DNA of 12,368 bases from JAVVEW01 sp032251045 (GTDB lineage Bacteria; Pseudomonadota; Gammaproteobacteria; Methylococcales; Methylomonadaceae): contig JAVVEW010000065.1 of assembly GCA_032251045.1 (NCBI GenBank), positions 1-12,368 of the forward strand, in the 5' to 3' direction. The stretch's first letter is position 1. Each line of letters starts with the position of its first letter. The translations under genes and the position numbers were made by a program. Positions 1 to 5,178 of the stretch are shown piece after piece. The notes beneath the pieces are model-generated. The model was not told the origin of the DNA. It made no database searches and was given only the letters and a program-made list of their open reading frames with translations.

Positions 1-1
1 C

Positions 2-910
2 AACAACCTGGCCATCAAAGGGATCGCGCTAGGCTATCGACATAAAGGTCAACACATCATCACCTCGGCGAGCGAACACAAGGCCGTACTCGATACCTGC
101 AAGTATCTTGAGTCGATTGGTTTTCGTGTCACCTACCTTAGGCCTGATATAGAAGGCAAAATCAGTCTTGATCAAGTCCTCTCAGCCATAACGACAGAGA
201 CCATTCTGGTATCGCTGATGCATGTCAACAACGAAACAGGTTACATTCAGAATATTGACCCAATCGCAACAGCGCTTGAGCAGCAGGATGTCTGGTTTCA
301 TGTCGATGCGGCGCAAAGCGCCGGTAAGCTGTCGATCAATCTCGCCGAATCGCCGATCGACTTGCTTTCACTATCTGGGCATAAATTTTACGGCCCTAAG
401 GGGATCGGCTGCTTGTTTATTAGAAATCGAAAAAGAACGCAACTCACCCCACTGCTTCATGGTGGCGGTCAAGAACATGGACTAAGACCCGGCACGCTGC
501 CAACCCACCAAATCGCCGGTATGGCCAGCGCATTTGCATTGGCCAACAACACCCGACATGCCAACTATCAACACGCAATTGCCTTACAACAGGCTCTCAC
601 CGAGCCGCTCAGCAAGTTAGACGGCGTCTATTTCAACGGAAACCAAACATGCACGCTGCCAAATATCATCAATGTCAGCTTTGACAATGTTAGCGCCGAT
701 TCGTTAATCATTGCACTGAGAGACGAAGTGGCGATCGCCTCCGGGTTGGCCTGTAACAGCGGCGCTGTCGAAGCATCGCACGTTTTACGATCCATGGGCG
801 TCGAAGGGGATAGACTTTATGGCGCGGTGCGCATCAGTTTTGGTCGCTGCACCACCGTCAAAGAAATCACATGGGCCGGACAACACATGGGTGAGGAAGT
901 CACGCGTTAA
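2..910 (+). CDS. Cysteine desulfurase, DndA/SspA-like (5' end outside window)
   Basis: PLP-dependent cysteine desulfurase that takes sulfur from L-cysteine onto its own cysteine as a persulfide for transfer to a partner. The reading frame is open from base 2, so about 80 N-terminal residues lie upstream; 302 residues are visible. Seen: a SEHKAVLDT segment with the PLP-stacking His (visible residue 26), HVNNETG, DAAQSAGK, the Schiff-base lysine in SGHKFYGPKG (codon 383-385, visible residue 128), GGGQEHGLRPGTLP, and the catalytic loop SGLACNSG (Cys codon 752-754, visible residue 251). The protein ends shortly after the loop and lacks the roughly 35-40 residue C-terminal tail with which housekeeping IscS docks IscU. 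That, and its neighbours (a phosphorothioation-associated domain protein and a DUF4007 remnant), point to a desulfurase dedicated to DNA phosphorothioation (Dnd or Ssp). The enzyme class is secure; the DndA/SspA assignment is inference from context. Confidence 0.85.
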   Translation, partial: NNLAIKGIALGYRHKGQHIITSASEHKAVLDTCKYLESIGFRVTYLRPDIEGKISLDQVLSAITTETILVSLMHVNNETGYIQNIDPIATALEQQDVWFHVDAAQSAGKLSINLAESPIDLLSLSGHKFYGPKGIGCLFIRNRKRTQLTPLLHGGGQEHGLRPGTLPTHQIAGMASAFALANNTRHANYQHAIALQQALTEPLSKLDGVYFNGNQTCTLPNIINVSFDNVSADSLIIALRDEVAIASGLACNSGAVEASHVLRSMGVEGDRLYGAVRISFGRCTTVKEITWAGQHMGEEVTR

Positions 911-951
911 GGAAACTGGCCTTGGAATAACCGGCAATAAGGCATAACCGC

Positions 952-1425
952 ATGTTCGGCAAAAAAGTTTTAAGCAATGTTTATTGGCATGGCAGCCTGA
1001 CCGACGATCAAGATAATAAAACCCAACAGACTGTCACAGCCACCGGGGTTTTAGCCCAATTAAAACCAGGACTTGACTACAACGTTATCAAGTACGACGG
1101 CACATCGAGCATATTGTCTTTACTGTGGTACCCGAATTTCTTCGAAGAGCCATTCCTTGCCCTAGAGACGAGTTTTCGGATTGATCTGACAACGCAAAGA
1201 GTCGAAAAGCGCCGTTATCAAACCTCGTTAAACCCGCCCATTTTACATCGCAAGGAATTATTACCAGGCCACGACCACCCCGATATTGAGCAATTCAAGC
1301 AATTAACCGAGACCGCCGAACAACTAGGCCTATTCGACGATACAATCAAGATTGGCTTCAAACAAGCCTGGGACGCGTTAATCCGCGAAAAGGGCTTTCA
1401 AATCATCGATAACCAATTTATATAG
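952..1425 (+). CDS. Stand-alone phosphorothioation-associated domain protein (TIGR04096 C-terminal-like)
   Basis: A 157-residue protein of unknown biochemical role. Its features match, as I recall the family, the C-terminal domain of the DNA phosphorothioation-associated putative methyltransferase: an N-terminal GKK..SNVYWHGSL segment, a V-I-K-Y-D...LSLLWYPNFFEEPFLALE stretch (residues 45-71), the signature NPPILHRKE (94-102), and a C-terminal GLFDD..IG...W segment (126-140). The usual protein is around 500 residues with a methyltransferase fold first; no glycine-rich SAM-binding motif is present here and there is no room for one. The ATG at 952 has a TAAGG ribosome site 9 bases upstream and lies 41 bases after the desulfurase stop, so the two are probably co-transcribed. 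No signal peptide or membrane segment is visible. It is either a dedicated small component of this sulfur-modification system or a reduced paralogue. The family link rests on motif recognition, not a search. Confidence 0.7.
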   Translation: MFGKKVLSNVYWHGSLTDDQDNKTQQTVTATGVLAQLKPGLDYNVIKYDGTSSILSLLWYPNFFEEPFLALETSFRIDLTTQRVEKRRYQTSLNPPILHRKELLPGHDHPDIEQFKQLTETAEQLGLFDDTIKIGFKQAWDALIREKGFQIIDNQFI

Positions 1426-1430
1426 CCAAC

Positions 1431-1469
1431 ACTATAATGCAAATGGGCTGATTGTGAACAACTTATAGT
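1431..1469. repeat. Inverted repeat ACTATAA / TTATAGT
   Basis: Perfect 7-base inverted arms at 1431-1437 and 1463-1469 with a 25-base spacer. It starts six bases after the stop of the upstream plus-strand gene and ends seven bases before the point where the DUF4007 similarity breaks off. As an RNA hairpin it would be weak (A/T-rich stem, no clean U-run), so it may be a poor terminator for the desulfurase operon, a rearrangement scar, or chance. Confidence 0.3.
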
Positions 1470-1475
1470 AACAAT

Positions 1476-1802
1476 TAAAAACCAATACCAGGCTATGGAC
1501 AGCTCCGCATTCGTGGCCCATTGCCAATGAATAAGCCACAGTGTAGCTTCATCTTCAAGATGATGTTTCTAAGCCCTCGTCTGCGTCCAGCAACATAAAG
1601 CTGGCCGGCAACCAGTATTTGATAGCATGGACCCTGTTTTTACCGACGCCAAGTTCAATAGTCGCTTCGTCAGAAGAGAATATAGCCTGGTTTCTTTTGA
1701 AAGCCTGGAATCCTTTGGTAAGCCATGAAAACGCAACGCAAAGGTCTCGTAGCGACCAAATGAGGCTTTTTTGGAGTTAAGTGGTTTGAGCAGACTGTCC
1801 AT
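1476..1802 (-). pseudogene. DUF4007 family (SspB-type) gene remnant, frameshifted and truncated
   Basis: Read from an ATG at 1802, the minus strand gives MDSLLKPLNSKKASFGRYET then FALRFHGLPK. Restoring one missing A in the run at 1714-1715 continues it as GFQAFKRNQAIFSSDEATIE, LGVGKNRVHAIKYWLPA and SFMLLDADEGLE. A second frame change near 1560-1575 then gives HHLEDEATLWLIHWQWATN and AELSIAWYWFL, ending at about 1476. These are the hallmarks of DUF4007: the S-F-G-x-H/Y-E-T-F-x-x-R start, the F-S-S-D-D/E-A...LGVGKN helix-turn-helix region, and the Y-L-E-D-x-A-T-L-W-L-L-H-W block. About 20 residues normally between the second and third blocks are missing, as is the whole C-terminal half of a usual 280-320 residue protein. 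As I recall, DUF4007 is the domain of SspB, the nicking component of SspABCD phosphorothioation, which fits the facing desulfurase. It cannot make a full product. Confidence 0.75.
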
Positions 1803-1954
1803 GTTTAAAATATTAGGATGTATAAATGGTTACGATGGATGCACCTTTCAGGCTTATCCTCTTTACGAACGTTCGCCTTTTTTGTCGTGCTTAACCCATA
1901 TCGGCGCCGGTGCCGGGCAGGTCACTTGTTGTTCCTTAGCCTAACCTGCAGCGC
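1803..1954. other. Intergenic region between DUF4007 remnant and lipoprotein gene
   Basis: No coding potential recognised. It would hold the old promoter of the DUF4007 gene on the minus strand; the stretch 1801-1830 is AT-rich with TATACA- and TAATAT-like boxes but no convincing -35 box. Near the lipoprotein stop codon there is a GCCTAA/TTAGGC inverted repeat (1939-1944 and 1955-1960) and an enclosing CCGGTGCC/GGCACCGG pair (1907-1914 and 1958-1965), neither followed by a U-run, so no terminator is called. It marks the boundary between the sulfur-modification locus and the core genes. Confidence 0.4.
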
Positions 1955-2728
1955 TTAGGCACCGGGCGACTGGAGCAGGTTTTGGTAGTTCAGGGAAATT
2001 TTCAGACCGGCAAAGCGCCCTGACATTTTGATTAACTGATGCTGGTCATTGAATGTCAATTTGACTTCGGTTTGCACACGCTGTTCATAACCGGGTTTGA
2101 TCTGGTCGGTGACCAGCAGAAAGTGATAGAGCAAACGGTAATGGCCATCGGCCATGGGTAGCGATTGAACCGGCTCGCCTAAGGCGTGACCTATGGTCGT
2201 TGCAGTGGGTAATGAGGTTTCGTCCAGGATAAAGCCTGTCGCCTTGGCATGGATTTTTTTATGCTGTCGGTCAATCTCGGCACCGGCCAGGGAACGAATC
2301 GAGGCATTCAGAAAGACTGACGGCGCCATCTGTAGAAACAACGGTGGCAACGTTAACCGGTTAAGACGCTGATAGCGATTGAAGTCAAGTTCAATAACCA
2401 GGGCCAGTTCCGGCGCTATTGGCTGCCAATCAGAATCCACTTTAACAAAACGATAGTGCCAGGTTTCGCCCAGCGCTTGGGGGATGCGCTGGCTGGGATG
2501 CAAGCCAGACAGGTCAATAAAGTCCTGATCATACATGACCGGATGTTTGAAGTTAATGGCAAAGCCGAGCTGGTTTTCAATGACAAAATGCTGTTCAAAA
2601 TCATCCAGCTGCAAGTACACTTGATAGGCGCGTAACCAAGCCATGCAGCCGGTTAACGCCAGGGCCAGCAGCAGTACCAGACAGCGTGGCAGATTTTTGG
2701 CTGGCCGTGACTGGATGACAACGTTCAT
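1955..2728 (-). CDS. Putative lipoprotein, paralogue of the upstream lipoprotein (function unknown)
   Basis: A 257-residue protein with an N-terminal lipoprotein signal: basic residues, a hydrophobic run, then the lipobox LALTGC with Cys at residue 28. Met follows the Cys, so outer-membrane sorting by Lol is expected. The mature protein begins C-M-A-WLRAYQVYLQLDDF and carries DLSGLHPSQ, WHYRFV, IRSLAGAEID and a C-terminal GLKISLNYQNL. All of these recur in the next gene upstream (2775-3545), so the two are tandem duplicates. I chose the ATG at 2728, with an ACAGG six bases upstream, over an in-frame TTG at 2758, because the ATG gives a normal signal peptide and the TTG has no ribosome site. 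It follows its paralogue after a 46-base gap, and both follow hslO on the same strand. I do not recognise a named family and no catalytic motif is evident. Confidence 0.8.
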   Translation of the reverse strand: MNVVIQSRPAKNLPRCLVLLLALALTGCMAWLRAYQVYLQLDDFEQHFVIENQLGFAINFKHPVMYDQDFIDLSGLHPSQRIPQALGETWHYRFVKVDSDWQPIAPELALVIELDFNRYQRLNRLTLPPLFLQMAPSVFLNASIRSLAGAEIDRQHKKIHAKATGFILDETSLPTATTIGHALGEPVQSLPMADGHYRLLYHFLLVTDQIKPGYEQRVQTEVKLTFNDQHQLIKMSGRFAGLKISLNYQNLLQSPGA

Positions 2729-2774
2729 CCGGCACCTGTCAAGCTGACCTTGAGCCAACTATCACAGCTAACCG

Positions 2775-3545
2775 TCAAAGCTTTTGCCTGGTCTGGTCAA
2801 GCGCTTGCAGGCCGGGCTTTGATGCTTGAAAGCGGCGATATTTGATCGAGAATTTAAGTTTGTCAAACTTGGCTTTAAGCTTGATCAGCTCGTCGGTTGT
2901 TTGATCGAAAGTTAATTGAAGCTGGCTATATTTAGGCTCTGAATTCGCTGCTTGCGGGTCGTCCAGCATGAAAAGGTAGGTCAGGCGTTCGCGTTGCCTG
3001 CTTAATAGCTGCGTTTTATCGGGTGCGCCGAGCCAGGCTATGACCTGATGCCGAGGCACCAGGGGCTGGTCGATCATTTGCACGCGCCGTTCGTCGATGT
3101 TCAAGCGCTGGCCAATCTCGTCAATTTCCGCGCCTGCCAGGGAGCGCAACGATACCGCTAAAAAATCAGGCGGCGCAATGGTCAGAAAGGGTTTGGAGAA
3201 ATGCCAGGCGCGCAGTTTGCCGTAACGATTAAATACCGCATCGATGGCAAAATGGGCAGGCTGGTCACGCTTGCCAGCCTGCACAAACTGGTAATGCCAG
3301 TTTTGTTCCGGGCCTGTGCTGACAATCTGACTGGGGCGCATCCCGGAGAGTGATACCAGGTCTTGACTGAATAACACCGGTTTTTTGAATTCCAGGGTGA
3401 AATCGGTGTCGGTTCGTGTGACAAAATGGACATCGAATTGCTCTAGCTGGGTATAGATGTCATACGCTCTTAACCAGTACAAACAGCCGGTCAATACTAA
3501 GCTTAAGCTCAGTAGTATGAGCCATCGCCCGATGACTTGCCCCAT
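2775..3545 (-). CDS. Putative lipoprotein downstream of hslO (function unknown)
   Basis: A 256-residue protein with a lipoprotein signal ending in the lipobox LVLTGC (Cys 21); Leu follows, so outer-membrane localisation is likely. After the Cys come LYWLRAYDIYTQLEQF, then SLSGMRPSQ, NWHYQFV, LRSLAGAEID, a WLGAPDK segment and a C-terminal LKFSIKYRRF. These align with the downstream paralogue (1955-2728) over the whole length. The start at 3545 is supported by a strong AGGAGG site (3550-3555); a longer frame from 3635 would run inside hslO and put about 30 odd residues before the signal peptide. The ribosome site overlaps the hslO stop codon, so translation is probably coupled to Hsp33 synthesis. 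Function unknown; a cell-envelope role is inferred from the lipobox only. Confidence 0.82.
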   Translation of the reverse strand: MGQVIGRWLILLSLSLVLTGCLYWLRAYDIYTQLEQFDVHFVTRTDTDFTLEFKKPVLFSQDLVSLSGMRPSQIVSTGPEQNWHYQFVQAGKRDQPAHFAIDAVFNRYGKLRAWHFSKPFLTIAPPDFLAVSLRSLAGAEIDEIGQRLNIDERRVQMIDQPLVPRHQVIAWLGAPDKTQLLSRQRERLTYLFMLDDPQAANSEPKYSQLQLTFDQTTDELIKLKAKFDKLKFSIKYRRFQASKPGLQALDQTRQKL

Positions 3546-3549
3546 AAGC

Positions 3550-3555
3550 CCTCCT
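3550..3555 (-). promoter_or_regulatory. Strong ribosome binding site of the first lipoprotein gene
   Basis: On the minus strand the sequence reads TAGAGGAGGGCTTATG: the hslO stop codon TAG (3558-3556) runs straight into AGGAGG, four bases before the ATG at 3545. It fixes the lipoprotein start and places that gene in an operon with hslO. Confidence 0.8.
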
Positions 3556-4383
3556 CTAAAGAATGCCTGCCGCGCCAAGTTGCTCGGCTTGATAATGATA
3601 GCTACGACCACAAAATTGACAATTGATTTCAACACTACCTTGTTCGGTGCAAATGTCGGTTAATTCGGCAGGGCTCATGGCGCGCAATAATGCCAGCGTT
3701 TTTTGTTCCGAACAGGTGCAAAAATGATTCACAGATTCGGCAGGATATAGCTGCCAGGTTTCTTGATTGAATAAACGATACAACAATTTATCACAGGCAA
3801 GCGTCAGCAGTTCCTCGTCACTGAGCGTATTGGCCAGCATTGTCAGGCGCGGCCAATCATCGTCATCCCGGTCGGCATCTGGTATTTGTTGCAATAATAA
3901 ACCGGCCGCCCGTGTATTATCGGCAGCCAGCCAGATGCGTGTGGGTAATTGTTCAGAATCACGAAAATAGCGCTCTAAGGCGGCGGATAAAGGCTGCTGT
4001 GCCAATGCTACCACGCCCTGATAGGACTGCCCTTGTTCGGGTTCCAGGGTCAGAATCAATTGCCCTTCCGCCAAATCCAGGGTCGGTGGCAGGGCGCGGG
4101 TGCGAATCATGCCGCGCACTTTACGTTGATGTGTAGCCTGTAATAACAATGACTCGATCCAGCCTTGGGCTTTAACTTGCACAAACACCGACCCCTGGAT
4201 TTTTATGGTCGCCGATAATAAACTCACGGCCGCCAGCCCCATGCCCAATTGTTGATCGGCCGCCTCGGATTGAGTTTGCCATTGGCAGGCGGCGCGGTAA
4301 CTTTGCTGAAGCTGTACCCAAACACCGCGCACGCCTGCGTCCGCGAACAGAAAACGGGTTAGTTGATCGTGCTGTTCTGTCAT
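3556..4383 (-). CDS. hslO: Hsp33, redox-regulated chaperone
   Basis: Cytoplasmic holdase chaperone switched on by oxidation: four cysteines bind Zn in the reduced state, and disulfide formation unfolds the linker and exposes the substrate site. The 275-residue protein starts MTEQHDQLTRFLF, close to the E. coli N-terminus, and contains GYQGVV-like (SYQGVVAL, ~120-127) and SEQLPTRIWL (143-152) signatures and EELLTL (190-195). The redox switch is complete: C-x-C at 222/224 (FCTCSE) and C-x-x-C at 255/258 (CQFCG). Length is slightly below the usual ~290. Extra cysteines at 33, 197 and 245 lie outside the switch. It is divergent from msrA and followed ten bases later by a lipoprotein gene. The ribosome site for the ATG at 4383 is weak (GAGTGG). 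Confidence 0.96.
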   Translation of the reverse strand: MTEQHDQLTRFLFADAGVRGVWVQLQQSYRAACQWQTQSEAADQQLGMGLAAVSLLSATIKIQGSVFVQVKAQGWIESLLLQATHQRKVRGMIRTRALPPTLDLAEGQLILTLEPEQGQSYQGVVALAQQPLSAALERYFRDSEQLPTRIWLAADNTRAAGLLLQQIPDADRDDDDWPRLTMLANTLSDEELLTLACDKLLYRLFNQETWQLYPAESVNHFCTCSEQKTLALLRAMSPAELTDICTEQGSVEINCQFCGRSYHYQAEQLGAAGIL

Positions 4384-4404
4384 TTTGCCACTCGTATTGA
4401 AATT

Positions 4405-5037
4405 ATGTTGATACCCGAAAAACTCCGCTTGCCCACACCGGAACAGGCATTGCCTGGCCGTGATCAGCCGGTTACTTTAAGCAATCGCCATTGGTTTAAT
4501 GGTCATTCGCTGCAACCGCCCTACCCTGAAGGCTTAGCAACGTGCGCCTTTGCCCTGGGGTGTTTCTGGGGCGCGGAGCGTAAATTCTGGCAAACGCCGG
4601 GCGTCTACAGCACGGCTGTAGGTTATGCTGGCGGGTTGACCAAAAATCCCAGTTACCGTGAAGTATGTTCGAGCCTGACGGGCCATGCCGAAGCGGTATG
4701 GGTAGTTTTTGATCCTGAACACATTCGTTATCAGGAATTGCTGGTCATCTTTTGGCAGGCCCATGACCCGACACAAGGCATGCGTCAGGGTAATGATATG
4801 GGCAGCCAGTATCGTTCGATGATCTTAACCACGACCCCTGAACAAGCGCAGTTGGCTGCGCACTCAGCGGCTGTTTATCAACGCTGTTTAGCGCAGGCAG
4901 GTTACGGCACCATCACCACGGAAATCCTGCCTTTGAACGCATTTTACTATGCGGAAGAAGAGCATCAGCAATACCTGGGTAAAAACCCTGATGGTTATTG
5001 TGGTCTGAGTGGGCTGCCGGTGCTTTGGCAAGCCTGA
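4405..5037 (+). CDS. msrA: Peptide methionine (S)-S-oxide reductase MsrA
   Basis: Reduces the S-epimer of methionine sulfoxide in proteins and free methionine, using a catalytic cysteine recycled by thioredoxin. The 210-residue protein follows E. coli MsrA closely: TPEQALPGRDQ near the N-terminus, NGHSL, the catalytic ALGCFWGAE (Cys 53, codon 4561-4563), GYAGG, SYREVC, TGHAEAV, DPTQGMRQGNDMGSQYRS, FYYAEEEHQQYL, and KNPDGYCG with the resolving Cys 199. The distal second recycling Cys of E. coli MsrA (Cys 206) has no counterpart in the short GLSGLPVLWQA tail, so a two-cysteine recycling route is likely. I chose the ATG at 4405 because it reproduces the family N-terminus; an in-frame TTG at 4363 would overlap hslO. 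No strong ribosome site precedes it. Pairing with Hsp33 suggests a shared response to oxidative damage. Confidence 0.96.
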   Translation: MLIPEKLRLPTPEQALPGRDQPVTLSNRHWFNGHSLQPPYPEGLATCAFALGCFWGAERKFWQTPGVYSTAVGYAGGLTKNPSYREVCSSLTGHAEAVWVVFDPEHIRYQELLVIFWQAHDPTQGMRQGNDMGSQYRSMILTTTPEQAQLAAHSAAVYQRCLAQAGYGTITTEILPLNAFYYAEEEHQQYLGKNPDGYCGLSGLPVLWQA

Positions 5038-5090
5038 AGCGGTCAGTAGCGAATGATCAGCGGGACACACCTTACCTTTGAACCTGCCAT

Positions 5091-5125
5091 GCTCAGTTTG
5101 AGCATTGTCACTGTGCTTTAGACAT
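5091..5125 (+). repeat. Dispersed intergenic repeat, copy A
   Basis: CTCAGTTTGAGCATT followed by a TCACTG.GC....GACAT pattern between msrA and mfd. The same pattern, in the same orientation and with the same length, recurs at 11328-11361 (28 of 34 positions identical over 5092-5125, counted by hand). Copy A begins in a perfect hairpin TGCTCA-GTT-TGAGCA (5090-5104). Both copies are non-coding and next to gene ends, as expected for a small dispersed extragenic element. Confidence 0.5.
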
Positions 5126-5147
5126 GGGTAGCACAGCTCCCGGCCTC

Positions 5148-5172
5148 CTCCCTTGTGCAAAGGGGGATTTTT
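5148..5172 (+). terminator. Rho-independent terminator of msrA
   Basis: A 7-base stem (CTCCCTT 5148-5154 with AAGGGGG 5160-5166, one T-G pair) with a five-base loop GTGCA, followed by A then TTTTT (5168-5172). It lies 110 bases after the msrA stop and just before the end of the convergent mfd gene. On the minus strand there is no T-run after the stem, so it acts for msrA only. Confidence 0.7.
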
Positions 5173-5178
5173 CGGTCA

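Noticed and set aside
218..910. Complete 230-residue gene starting at ATG 218
   Set aside because: The frame is open to base 2 and the upstream part encodes conserved desulfurase sequence (NNLAIKG, SEHKAVLDT), so 218 is an internal Met.
1569..1802. Small 77-residue novel protein on the minus strand
   Set aside because: Only its first 30 or so residues match DUF4007; the rest is out of frame with the conserved blocks, so it is a frameshifted remnant.
1907..1965. Nested inverted repeats near the lipoprotein stop as a terminator
   Set aside because: Stems of 6 and 8 bases with long loops and no T-run; not convincing.
2729..2758. TTG start for the second lipoprotein
   Set aside because: No ribosome site, and the ATG at 2728 gives a normal lipoprotein signal.
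3546..3635. Longer first lipoprotein starting inside hslO
   Set aside because: Would overlap hslO by 80 bases and bury the signal peptide; the ATG at 3545 has an AGGAGG site.
4888..5160. Minus-strand frame across the end of msrA
   Set aside because: Overlaps msrA coding sequence, resembles no protein, and its tail is the non-coding repeat.
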